Part shown: positions 46,561 to 58,499 of the stretch, piece by piece | Layout of the letters: every line of letters starts with the position of its first letter | Numbering within the stretch: the first letter of the stretch is position 1 | Source of the DNA: Tubiluchus corallicola | Lineage: Eukaryota; Priapulida; Priapulimorpha; Priapulimorphida; Tubiluchidae | Direction: 5' to 3' | Length of the DNA: 64,000 nt | Assembly (NCBI GenBank): GCA_030141605.1 | Contig: JAQGDQ010000233.1 | Location: 248,001-312,000 of the forward strand | Notes under the pieces: model-generated | What the model saw: only the letters and a program-made list of their open reading frames with translations | What the model was told of the DNA's origin: nothing | The model's database searches: none | Translations under genes and position numbers: made by a program

Positions 46561-49244
46561 CAAATAACATACACAATTACACATAGATGTTACTAGAATT
46601 ACGTGCTCCAACTGGCAATTTCAAACAGCTTTGAAGTGATTTCCAATCTTTCTATCTAAATTTCAGTTCAGTTCAATATGTTTGAAAGCCTATTAATAGT
46701 ATGCCTTACAGATTCATTTTAAACTCTTCGTTTAGTACTAATTTTAGCTTTTTAATAAAGCTTTAACATAATAGCTTTTTATTTAGTAGTTTTTTTATTA
46801 CCGAACATGGCAAATTTCTAGATTGCAAACAGTACTGCTGAAAAAATAATGCAGTAAATCAAATGAGACAAATAATTTTTTTGCAAACATGCAAATCATT
46901 TTTAATTCAACCTTTTGGACATTGCTTGAGTGGTTTGTCCCCAAAAAGTGGTCGAGACCACCACAATGACATAGATGCGATGTGTGCAAAAACATCTTGT
47001 CTATGACGAATAATCTATTGAAATTTTATTTTGCACAACCGGTTACAATATACAATCTCAACAAAATACTGCACTCATATAAACATGTAATTATAAGACC
47101 AGTACTATTTGTGAATCAAATATTTATTCAATTCAAGGGTTTGATTTCACAGTCGCATATAATACATTTAAATTACGTAGATGGATATTATGTTATGTGT
47201 AAACAAGAACACGTATTACACACCAAACATCGCAAAATATCTCTGTACTATTTTGAAATCATGGGAAATATTCAGTCTTATTACGTGCGTGTACAACAGA
47301 GTGAAAAAATACTGAATTTGAATAAAAAAATCAATATACAACGATTCTATCATATGATTACTCTGTGTAAGAGAACCTGAAACGAAAATAAAATAAGTGC
47401 TAGCTTAATTAGCTAGAATACCACATTCTCTAGAACTAGACATTATCCACTTCGTTTTTTAACATGATTACAAAATATGACATTCCAACGTTATGGATGA
47501 TATTCAAGTGCCAGCATTATCTTCACTTAATTTAAATTTTATGAAGACGATGATGATAACGATAATGATGAATAATTATCATGATGATGATGATGGTGAT
47601 AATGAAATTGGAATAGGCCTATCTTGGAGTATGTTACATGAATCGGCAAAACTACACTACATAATTTTTTATATTGGTTAATGCACCACTAGCTGTTAAT
47701 AGCTAACTACGTGCACCAGCTTAATACTACAAGTATGAATATCGTCGTAGCACTAATAAATATTAAATTTTTTGGGGTTATACATAAACACAGTTTATTA
47801 CATAGGAAAGGTAATATGTAAAAGCTAGGTTTGGCTACTTTAGACCTACTGCACATAGATTCATGATCAGCATTCCTCACATCAGCCGTCTTTTCGTTCA
47901 TGCAAGAGAAAGAATATAACTAACATAGCTATTAGATCTTAACAAGTATTTTCAACAAAGTAGGCCTAGTGACTATGAGCTAGCGTACTTATTTACTTAT
48001 TTTACAAGCACACTGAGATGCATGCCTAACTTGCGGCAGCAAATGAAATTAGCTCTAGATTCAGCTAAATTGCGGACTTGATAAACAATAATTAATATCT
48101 ATTTATAAGCCAACATACATTGTGGTAAGGATTTTGATTCAAACAAGAGCACATCATCACAGCTAGGGCATAAAGCAATGTTGCGCGTGTGGATGTGAAA
48201 CTTCACTAGCTGTAAAGATGGCAGTAGTTTTAGAAGGTGTGTTAAGTTAAATAAAAGATAATTTCATACAACTTTCAAAATGTACTACCTTTCAAAGCAT
48301 TGGACTGCATTATATAGCTTTCAATATAGTGGACTGCTATCTACAAAACATCTTAGCATAGGTTTACTGATCTAGCACATTCTGACTTTGGTGCTATCAA
48401 TTTTTACAAGTCTTTTACAGGAGACAATAATACATGTACAAGTATCCCAAAGTTCCATTATGATCTAGCAAAAATTACATTGTTGGACACCTGACAACAT
48501 TTACACGAGCACATACTACGTAGGATAGCTTACAACGGTAACTATTATAAACAGAAAAATGGCAGTCTTCGACTTGGACAGTTAGTCTTAATTAGTAAAT
48601 GTTTTTAAAGCAGATGTATAAGTATGAAAAGGCAGTGTGTAGCCTAGCATATAATTTTGAATAAAAATTAGGTAGTGTCGTAGTGACATGTAAATTGCTA
48701 TTACAACAGTATATCGACATAGTATAATTCATAATTATGGCATACGCGCATATTTATTACTCCACAAAAACATTTACAATGAAAAAACAAATAGTTAATT
48801 CTGTCATTATCAATAACAGATATCTGAAGCTAAAGAATATTATTGTTAATTTGCTGTAAAATGTTCTTAATGTAAAAAAATTATGCTAGCCCTATTGTTT
48901 AAACCATGTCAGTGCATAAGCTTCACTTTTTATTTTTTACGATACCCAAGAATGACACCAAACTGGAGATACAAGACAATATTATTTGCCTCATGATGTA
49001 TTTTTCTTCGTATTTAAAAATAGGTATGTTTCTTCAATAATTTGCTAGGTACGTTTCTGTCATTTCATGATTCTACCCATTGATATCCCATTCATCATTA
49101 CTAGCAAGCGTAATGTTCCTTGTCGTACCAAAATACTACAACCATGACAAAAATGCTTTGAAAAAGAACAATATTTTTAAAAATTGTACAGCTTTTGGCT
49201 AACATTTACAATTTCCCACATACAAGAAATTAGTTCAAGAAGTG

Positions 49245-49292
49245 GATTAGGGTTAGTGCGGGTTAGGGTCAGGATAAGGGTTAGGGTTATGG
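49245..49292 (+). repeat. Short interstitial telomere-like run
   Basis: GATTAGGGTTAGTGCGGGTT AGGGTCAGG, then ATAAGGGTTAGGGTTATGG. Five TTAGGG-like units are interrupted by degenerate ones. It is the only such run in the window. Confidence 0.8.
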
Positions 49293-49937
49293 TACTTAGA
49301 TGGTGTGGGGAATTGTAAACTCCTTCCCACTTTTAAATCTCAAGCTAAACTAGCCCACATTAAATGTGTTATGGTGCCTTGTTGCTCCAACTTTTTTATA
49401 TGCAGTGAGCTCCCTTTGAAAGCAATCGTCAATGGCCTCAAAATATAACAGATGCACACAAAGCTACCAAAAGCAGCAAACCACTGATGTGGGGTGGTAT
49501 TTTAACATGTGCAGTTGCACGGCGCTACAGACAGTCATCGTGTATGATAAAATTGCATTTTCAGGGAGCTTTTATGCTAATACTACAACTTATAATTATA
49601 AGGCTCTAATTAGTTTATTGCCTTGTGCCATAGTAATAAATGAAGAGTGTGTGAATTAGAAAAACTAAGACATAAAAGTGGTATTTAAAACTATAACTCT
49701 AAAAATAGCATGAATTTTTATAACACTTTAAAGACAAGAAGACGTTCATTTGGAAAATAGACGTCGTCTGATGAGCCAAGTGACACCGATAGGCAGTCAC
49801 AGGGGTAAAAATCCCATATTCACATGCAATTATAGCAGACAAAAATGCTGTGTTACTGGCAAAAACTTGCACAAATATCAGAAAAATATACATTAATTCA
49901 ATATGATACCACTATTAAGTTTTTACTAACCATTTTT

Positions 49938-49973
49938 TTATAATAAAGACAATTCAATTTGTCTTTATTATAA
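49938..49973. repeat. Perfect 15-bp hairpin
   Basis: TTATAATAAAGACAA, a 6-nt loop TTCAAT, then TTGTCTTTATTATAA. The inverted repeat is perfect and could form a cruciform, or place AATAAA signals on both strands. No element boundary is evident. Confidence 0.9.
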
Positions 49974-51368
49974 CTACGTAAGCATGTTCATTTAATGTAA
50001 AGTAATTAAGATGACAAGCATCAGATTGTAATACCAAAAAAAAAACTATTTCTGACAAACTAGCAAAGTAGACAATATCTGAAATGTAATTTACTGTGAC
50101 TTTTTGAAATCTATGACTTACTACATATATGTCTATAAATACTACACATAATTACAAACGTTTGTCATTACAATTAATGTGAGCATACTTCATGTATGCT
50201 CGTCTAATGAATCAACAGTTCTCTAGCTAACAATAAAACCGGGAAAGTACTGTCACAGACAAGTTAACAACAAAGAAATAAATTTCAAACAACAAACAAA
50301 ACAACAATAAATCTAATAAAAGGTAAAAACTAGGATTAATATAATTATATGTTATAATTTTACAAGAATGAAGCAACCTAAAGTTCTGTATGTGCATTTC
50401 ACATTTATGCAACACTTGAGAAAGTACATTCCTGTAAAACAGTGTGATAGTACACAGAAAGATGGACTATTGTACAAGAAATATAGTTATATATATGTTA
50501 CCCGTATGCAAAAATACTAATATACAATGACAAATGTACAGTTTGCTATTGACTACAACATATTTACAAGAAATATAGTACCTAAGCAAATTAGCTCATT
50601 CTACTGAAAGTTATAAATACATAAAGAATATTTCAAGCCAAATTTACAGCTAATATACACAAATTGGTAAATGGTTTGTAAAACAATGTACAAATAACGT
50701 GAAACTCTCAAAGAACACTCATTTCACAGAACAGTATATTGTTCTGGTCTCAGTGAACTAATTTCTACTATCTATTTAAGCCTACTGAATACTTTTATAG
50801 AACAGTAAACAAGTATGATCCACCATTGCCAGACACACATTATTTATTTACAGTGAAGAAACATTGTGTCATCATACACAATGTTCTGTACAACAAATGT
50901 AATATTTTTGGTATACATATAAAAGGATAGACAATGTATCCATTATGTCACGGGTATTCACAAGAATGTATGAACAAAAATAGTACAAACACTGAAAATA
51001 TTAGTACAAACATCATAATCTCAAATCTACAGACTGCTTCCTGTACCTATTCAATTTTACTGTTTACAAAGAAGCAAGAACAACATGCAAGATTTCGGCT
51101 AAGCGATAAAATAAACCTCTAATAAACAAGTAGCAACAATTGCTTTAGGTGGCTTAAATAACCACATTCTTTGACATAATTCAGCTGACTTAACCTCTAT
51201 GTTTAACTGCCACATTGTAACAAGCATTTCATTGAAAAAGCACATTCTAAAAGCTACTTTACATCAGATCTGGATAATGCTATCTATAATTCATTGAACT
51301 AGTGATGAGCATGTATAATGTCATGCACGACAACCCAGAAACTGCAAAATGACGAAGTTGAAAACAAC

Positions 51369-51374
51369 TTTATT
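51369..51374 (-). terminator. Candidate poly(A) signal of the coiled-coil gene
   Basis: AATAAA on the - strand about 22 bp past the stop codon at 51397. Confidence 0.4.
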
Positions 51375-51396
51375 AATTTTCCTAGGGTTCGATAGG

Positions 51397-54300
51397 CTAA
51401 GTGACGACGAGATGAAATGGTGAGGACAGACCGTTGCACCTACTCAGCTTTCTGATCTTCTTTCTGAGTTCCGCAACTTCGGACCGTGTTTCTTGCAGCC
51501 TGCCTTCCAGCTCTTGATTCTTCATTCTTAACTGGCAGTTTTCTTCTTTTAGATTTAGGTAACTGCTATATACATCACGTGATTTCATGCCATTTTGACA
51601 GTGCAATAAATCACGTTCAGTAATTGAAACATCATCTAGGCCTACTGGCAAATGACCATTCTGCTTTTCCAATGCAATTAGTGCCTAAAAAAGCAGAACA
51701 AAAGTCACAAGAAGAAAAATTGATCTTTGCACACACATATACACATTGAAGATAGTTAACTGCACTTATTTATAGTAAGTAACACAGTTATCGTCGACTT
51801 ACGGCCACAATATGTTCCAGCAGATTGGTTGTAAGACGAAATGGATGCAAGTTTTTTATATGATTAATTAAGTTGCAGTCGGGTCGTAAGTCACATAGGT
51901 TGTAAGTAGATGACTATCTGTATACAAATCCTACTGCAGCACTGTTACTAGTTACCATTATATTCATCAAGCACAATATGTTCTGCAAAAATTAGGCAGG
52001 TGAATGTTCTATACAAATCGGCAGTTAATAACAATTATTTTCAGAATGAAGTTTATCTGTTCCTCAGACAAACTACAACTAATACCAGTAAATTTTGTTA
52101 TGGTGATCAACTGCACATCAGGTGACATACTTTTGTTTATTATAAATGCTCTTCCTTACCTTTGTCAGTTCAAGATTTTCACTCAATGTTACTTGTTGTT
52201 GCTGTTCACGTCTTTCTTTCATCATCTCCATGTCTTTCAATAACCGTTTCTTCAAGTTATACTTGTTGTACCCATTGGTTCCTGTCAGTCCATCCTCTGT
52301 CACATCTGAATTATTTCTACTGCCAAAACCATCTAAGTTGCTGGTTTCAAGTGAAAGTGCTGCTTTATTATCACTACCGCTATCCTCTCTGGATACCAAT
52401 TCTTCCTTTATAAATTGAGACGGTGATGAAGATTCAGTAAAGTTAGTGCAGCCCATGTTTTGATCACGTAATGACTCGTTCCTACATAAAAAATACATAG
52501 TATAATGAACTGGTGGCATGCCTGACGGGGCTTCTCTTTCGTGTTAAATTTTCAAACATAAATGAAAATTTAGATAAGTTATTTACTCAGTTTTTTTGTC
52601 TTGGAACTTACAAACACTAACAATAAAAAATAATCAAAATTGTACAATCAATTTTGCATTACGAGTATTTCAATTTACTTTCAAGATTAACAAATTGACT
52701 ATTGCTTACTTGGAATCTGCAGAAATGTCGCAACCTAATGAAGCTGATACAGGTGGCAGCTGTAGCGATTTCGAATTCAGCTTGGTCTGTGAAGCTCTGA
52801 AACAAATTAGGAATCATTATTGAAAATTATAGACCTGGCTATATTGAAAAAATACATAGCTTGACACCTAATTAAGTACTGTTTAAGTACTCTTCCTAAT
52901 TATTTGTGAAGAGCATTTATGTTATTTAGACTATCAATATCAAGTAAAACTAATAGTATCACTCAGAGTCCTTTATAACTAATGATGCCAATCCATGACA
53001 TGGCTTCGTGCTTTTGAGAAGAGATGGCGTTGGCATGCAACATGTAAGGCGATGTCTACGTGAGAATGTAGACCAAGACAAATTTGTATCCGGAGCCCAT
53101 TATCGCGTCTGGAAGCTGATCGTAATTCAGATAAAAAGTGCGTTATTTTAATGAATGATGTATTACGCATCAGCATTTCTGCTAAATAAAAACTTCTGTC
53201 TCCAAGCAAGCAGCTATCTTTTGATTCCCTTCCTACACCTTTTACAAAAAACCCTCAGGACAGACACATGATAAAGATAATTTCGTTTGAGCTAGGCCTA
53301 ATTAAAGCCAAAGCACAATTATGTATTACACACTTTGTAATGTTACATGGATTAACATCACTGATACACACACGTAAGCCTACAGCTAAACCTAATCAGA
53401 CGAAGACCATATAGCTTGGTACGTAAGCGCCAGCCTCGTTTGCATTCAGGTTGAAGGGCTGAAAAGCAACATGCGAACATCGTGGTCGCATACCCCGATA
53501 CAGCCAATATAGCATTTCACGCCATAGCAAAAATGTTAGCATGTTTTTGCTAGCGGTTATGAAACTCGTGGGGTTACAGTAAGTTCAGGCAAACATATTC
53601 GTACAATGTGTTTGAAATTGTAATTTATGGCCGACCGAACGGATAATAAAAATAGTTGCAATTTATGAAGCTGCTTAAATTCGAATGTGAAATAGGTCGG
53701 ATGTCACCAGTTCAAAGCGGTTCGACTAGCCAAACACAAATTTGATATACTTTTATGCGCTAGCAAATGAAAACAATATAAAAACAAAGCAAAATTGTCA
53801 TACAAAAACAAAGCCTTGATAAAAAAATTTGAAGAGGCGAAGTAAAAGGAAACGCTAAACTAAAAGAATGTATGAGAATTAATTTGCGAAAAAGAAAACA
53901 TATTAGGGGCAAGAGAAAGGGAAAGAGATAGGGAGATGTAGGCGAGACAGATAAAGAAAGAGCGAAAGAGAGGAGTTTTTAAATCTCTTAGATTGTCACG
54001 TTAACAAGACGATAAAATAAGGCTGTACGAAAAACGTATTCAGAATATTGATAATGCGAATATCTGAATATAAAGCATATTTTATAGATTATTTAGTCTC
54101 TGTAAATTTCGTGTACGATATACGATTTTTCCCAGTTTAAAACCTTTTTCTAGACTTGATATTAGTGCTGTACTTTCTACGATGTATTTTAATTTTCTAT
54201 TGGCAAATAACGTTAATTATCGATTATACAGAATAAATTTCTTTCACTCTCGGTTTATAAATAATACATAAACAAACGCAAAATATTATCGCTATCAATA

Positions 54301-54970
54301 AATAATTATGATGACAAATATTTCAGATTAAAATCTCAAGGTAATAAGACAACCGGTCGTAACCACGAGATAGTCCGTGAATTGCGAGTATCCGCTGTCT
54401 CGTCCGAATGCACGAAATCTAAACTATAGAATGCGGAGCCAAAAGTACTTTCGGTCATAATTTCGGGATTTGGGCTATTTGGCATTTTGCGTAAGACAAA
54501 AATTGCAAAAATAAAAAAATGTAATCAACTTACAATGCAAGGGTTAACGATCAAACCAGTAAATAAACTTATTCGTTAAATATAATGCATTTGAGACTTA
54601 GCTGCCTCTGTCTATAGACGCGCAATATATACGGTAGAGAACATATGTTTCACCATTTGTTCATTTTGGAACAGGCATTCAATCAATTAATTGATAAAAT
54701 CCAATTAAAACGCGTTACAAATAAATTTACATGTTGTAAATATATATAGGCTGCAAATTAATTCCTCCTGACTGTAATTCATCATTACTGTATACGTAAA
54801 AAGTACCTCTGGCATTTTTCCGCTTTGTCCAACGTAATTCCAGAGCTCCATGGTCGAAATGCAGATAATCTTTGTAAAGGCAGTTGATACCACAGTCCGT
54901 AAGGGTTGTAATACGTGGGTAATCTCTCATATTTCCCTCTTTTCACGTTTTCCCATTCCTCGTGTGTTAA
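51397..54970 (-). CDS. Unidentified gene with C-terminal coiled coil, four 3' exons (5' end missing)
   Basis: Exons: 54807-54970, 52710-52796, 52160-52481, 51397-51684. All junctions are GT-AG and phases agree, giving 286 residues to the stop. Exon a encodes LTHEEWENVKRGKYERLPTY, then YNPYGLWYQLPLQRLSAF, RPWSSGITLDKAEKCQ: aromatic, Pro-rich and compact-looking. Exon b (LNSKSLQLPPVSASLG) and the start of exon c are Ser-rich and probably disordered. Exon c then turns basic and helical (KKRLLKDMEMMKERREQQQQ). The last exon ends with a strong heptad coiled coil (LNLKEENCQLRMKNQELEGR, then SEVAELRKKIRKL) and a short FHLVVT tail. I do not recognise the family. No upstream exon was found with confidence; it should lie above 54970, perhaps beyond a 288-bp tandem duplication. 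The joined frame, the charge pattern and matching phases argue for a real gene. Confidence 0.75.
53830..53980 (+). repeat. Purine-rich tract inside the coiled-coil gene intron
   Basis: Almost entirely A and G on the + strand, with GGGCAAGAGAAAGGGAAAGA and AAAGAAAGAGCGAAAGAGAG. It reads as a polypyrimidine run in the transcript of the - strand gene. No coding potential. Confidence 0.7.
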
Positions 54971-55002
54971 CTACAGAAGAAATAAAATACACTTAAATTT
55001 AA

Positions 55003-55287
55003 TAGACAATGTAAATAATTCAGTGCATATAAACCGTATTTACCATTATAGTAGATGAACATTTATGGTAAATACGGGTCTTTCTGTTTGTTAAATCGCA
55101 TCATGACATATACAAGTTACATTAAAGAAACATGCGTAAAGGAGTGAAGCTGGAAGCTTTGTCCACAACCTGCATGGTAATCCTGGTTTTACGGTACAAT
55201 TTATGAAAAAAACAGGCTCGTCTGAAAACAAAATAGTTCAATATGCGAGATTACGTGAACGAATGTACAACGCTGATATTCTTCGTT
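55003..55287. repeat. 288-bp tandem duplication, copy 1
   Basis: It begins TAGACAATGTAAATAATTCA. It contains an inverted repeat CCGTATTTACC / GGTAAATACGG at 55034-55044 and 55067-55077. It begins 33 bp upstream of the first recognised exon of the - strand coiled-coil gene, in its promoter or first intron. Confidence 0.85.
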
Positions 55288-55290
55288 TTC

Positions 55291-55573
55291 TAGACAATGT
55301 AAATAATTCAGCGCATGTAAACCGTATTTACCAATACGGTAAATGAACATTTATGTTAAATATGGGTCTTTTTGTCTACCAATCGCATCGCGACATATAC
55401 AAGTTACATTAAAGAAACATGCGTAAAGGAGTGAAGCTAAAAGCTTGTGTCCTCAACCTGCATATTCTGATTTTACGGTACAACTTATAAAAAAGCGGGC
55501 TCATTTGAGAACAAAATAGTTCAATATGCGAAACTACGTGAACGAATATGCACAACGCTGATATTCCTCGTTA
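55291..55573. repeat. 288-bp tandem duplication, copy 2
   Basis: Same order of segments as copy 1 (CATATACAAGTTACATTAAA, GCGTAAAGGAGTGAAGCT, AAAATAGTTCAATATGCGA, AACGCTGATATTC). The inverted repeat is changed here to CCGTATTTACCAATACGG. Confidence 0.85.
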
Positions 55574-55579
55574 ACGAGA

Positions 55580-57540
55580 GCTGACGCATGCGTACTGAGG
55601 CTGTGCTGTAATAAGCTAATAACGGTAATGATCAACATTATCAAAAACATAGAATCACTCTCATTCAATTTTACTATTAATTTATCATTAATTTACCATT
55701 AAATTACTATTCACTCGAATTGGTACAAAGTTCATTCATGTAGACAATCAGGTATCAAATTAACTGTAATTTAATCAACAGTTAAAGATAAAGATTAAAA
55801 TTCAGGCACAGTTTTTTTGGCGTGGTGCTACTACCTCCAAGGAGATGTTACAACCCTGTCGTGCTCCTTGAAAATGCATAAAATTATTGTTATTCTCTGA
55901 ACTAGGAATATGGAAATAGTACCGCTCCATTTTGCGATGGTCACGTGTGCAAGGTTAAATGGCTTTGAATTTTAATAGGTACAAATTTTAGTAGAAATGC
56001 TGATTTTTTGATTCACTGACAAAAGGCTCAAACGGAGGGACAATAAGACTACGAAAAACGGCGGTCTAGCACTGCTTTGCAAGAAGTTCAGCTCCTGCAT
56101 AAGAACCGGAGGGGACAGACAATCTTTATAGACACTTCCGAACACAACTTTCTAAAGAAACTAAAAATAAAGATAAGCGACGCTAAACAAATAACGATGT
56201 TTGAACGACGAGGAATTTCACACGGAATCGCCATGACCTTGTGAGAGAAAAAAACCAGTTTGTTGAGTCGCTGTCGATATGAGCAGCAAAGTATCTCTCT
56301 TATCGCTTGCAAAAGTAAAACACCTTAAAGTCACCTTTAGTTTTAAGACATTATGAACCGAGGGGCCAGCCAGTATGACAATAAGAAACCTTGCTGTCAG
56401 CTTGTAGGGAAGCTATTTTCCTGGAAAATGACGTGTAAACACCTTTTTATTCAGGCTTAAGCAGAGTTCATACAATTGGGATTTGAAATTTCGTCAAAGG
56501 TGACGTATTTTCTGATGATCAAATAAAATACAAGCCTATAGCTTTAGCTGTATTTATAAAGATTTTAAGCCACAGCCATTACTTATCTAAAAGTCAAGCT
56601 AAAATACATAATATAACGGATACTTCGTTTTATTGAGTTAAGCTAGCCATTTCAATAAGACGAACTTTACCCGTGCGTTCAACTCAATTTTTCATGAAAA
56701 TCGAAAACACGCAGTTCCAGGAATTCACCGACATCGAGTGAGATTTGCGCAATTGCGCACTACGCCAGCTATGAGGCCTATAGATCTAGAAAATGATAAA
56801 TGGTTTCGCGATTTCATGGAATTCTTTCTTTTCCGAAATGGTTAATAAGACGATCGTTCATGTAACTTCTGTTAAGTTAACTTGTACTGACATTTAATAA
56901 GCTAGAAGGTTTTCAATAGAAAGCAGTCAATTAATACATGTACGTGCTATGAATCGCAAGCACACGATCATAATGTGGAGATAAAAACTCACATGTAGGT
57001 GGTATAGAAAATTCGTAGTAGGTTAAGCTGTAGTGATAAAATATAATTTACAGATAAAATTTCAACTAAATGTCTATATTAAATACAAGGTATAATTTGT
57101 CTTCGATGGAACCTTGCCAACTAATTACAGCTTTGTAACTTGGTATCACGTATTATTCATGATTATAAATGACCATAGACACTTTATATAAACTATTATA
57201 AACCTCAAAAAGCAGTTGTACAAGGAAAAGCATGAACTGAAAACAGACAGTCGCGTGTGGACATCATATTCTACTCTGTTAATCAATGAGAACACAGCGG
57301 CGGGCGTATAGAGTAGTAACTGTAACGACTGCATTGCTAAGAGAAGAGCAAGCGAACTTTGCGTGACCCAGCTATTACAGCGCTTGAGCGCTGCTGGCTA
57401 CTATCCAGCGAACATACATTTACATTTTGCTTGGTCAGGCCAAGGCACCTGCGTGGGAGAACATTCCAGAATATATTTAATACTGCACAACCCTAAATTT
57501 GTGCGTGAAGACAAGAACCCCCAGAAGAAAATATATGGCG
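55580..57540. other. Non-coding stretch, 5' exon of the - strand gene not found
   Basis: I searched for a - strand exon joining 54970 in phase 0 and found none I would defend. Open frames near 56.1-56.3 and 57.1-57.3 kb lack conserved features. Confidence 0.35.
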
Positions 57541-57544
57541 AGCG

Positions 57545-57691
57545 ATGTCTGCCAATTTAGATGTTTATGATTTTATTGCAGAAAGCCGTCTATCGAACCA
57601 TCCATTTGCAGAGAGCAGCAATAAAACAGTCCTTGAAGTTATGCTTCGCAGATATTTTCGAGGCTTACCAGACAGTGCAGCCACATCCTAA
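57545..57691 (+). CDS. Small open frame, 48 codons, possible short protein or first exon
   Basis: The ATG in GGCGAGCGATGTCTGCC opens MSANLDVYDFIAESRLSNHP, then FAESSNKTVLEVMLRRYF and RGLPDSAATS, ending at TAA. The composition is more coding-like than its surroundings: mixed acidic and basic residues, and a helical VLEVMLRRYF. No signal peptide and no family recognised. The nearest + strand exon-like segment is 58280-58491, but I see no good donor linking them. Chance is possible for a frame this short. Confidence 0.25.
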   Translation: MSANLDVYDFIAESRLSNHPFAESSNKTVLEVMLRRYFRGLPDSAATS

Positions 57692-58279
57692 TTTCACATT
57701 TGCTATACAGACTTTTCAATATAGCTGTTTATACCTTCCAGTATTCTCGGTACAGACTCAGTCAATGTAATTTTACTTATGTTTCTATTAAAATGTACAA
57801 ATGTCTGAAATCGACTGAAACTGAAAAGTTTCTTAATAGGCTCAGTTCTCAAGCAACGTGAACTCGCTTTCCCGCAGTGAATAAACAGAGATTGGACTTG
57901 GCATGATACAAACTGGATAGTAAGCAAAAAGACTTACACCAGATTTTACCAAAGGTCGACAAGATCAAGAAAGCTGGATACCTATACTTACTTGCTACAT
58001 TGTTACACATACCTACTCGAACTCCCAAAAACGGTATAACGATTTCAAGAATTAAAAAAACTCCAAAAAGTTTAGCTACCTTAAGATCACGTCGCGGGCG
58101 ACCTGCATATTCCTTGAAATTTTGCTCGGCTGTTTCAGTTTTCTATTTTAAGTTTGTTCAAAGTTCCAAACTTACAATTCCAAAATAACAGTACCTAGCT
58201 ATCCTACTGTAGTACAGTGAAAATGTATTTTGGACAACTTTGAGCAAGTAAAACCGCTGTTCATAACATCTATTCACAG

Positions 58280-58491
58280 TTCATTCTCGGAAAGAGCGTG
58301 TCTAATATTTGCGGGACTAGCGGTTCTTTACCTGTCTTGAGAACAGATTTCTTTTCGCCCAATATGTGCAGAGACAAAGTAGATGATAATGATGTTCAGA
58401 ACTGTTGTGACAATATCCAGGCCTCTGGTCTCATAGGGCAAGAGTGGTATCCAGCTCTTAAGCTGAAAAGTTGTTACGACTGTGTTTTCAG
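58280..58491 (+). CDS. Possible internal exon of an unidentified gene
   Basis: A segment bounded by a CTATTCACAG acceptor and a TTTTCAG|GTAATT donor is open in one frame only for 70 codons: FILGKSVSNICGTSGSLPV, then PNMCRDKVDDNDVQNCCDNI and GQEWYPALKLKSCYDC. It has six cysteines. The other two frames meet stops within 8-20 codons. No partner exon was confirmed and the family is not recognised. Confidence 0.25.
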
Positions 58492-58499
58492 GTAATTCA

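Larger units (their letters stand above)
46565..51365. other. Intergenic stretch, no supported gene
   Basis: A 132-codon open frame lies at 46982-47380 (+) but is AT-rich and unlike any family I know. A GAT-rich microsatellite is at about 47536-47600. At 48218 an ATG opens MAVVLEG and meets a GTGTGT donor-like site, but no downstream exon was found. A hairpin and a telomere-like run are listed separately. Confidence 0.45.

Noticed and set aside
46982-47380. 132-codon open frame
   Set aside because: AT-rich codons, no recognisable motif, no splice or promoter context. A frame this long is plausible by chance in 64 kb.
52596-52823. 75-codon + strand frame with MSQPNEADTGGSCSDF
   Set aside because: It is the shadow of the - strand exon 52710-52796, which has consensus splice sites and matches the phases of both neighbouring exons.
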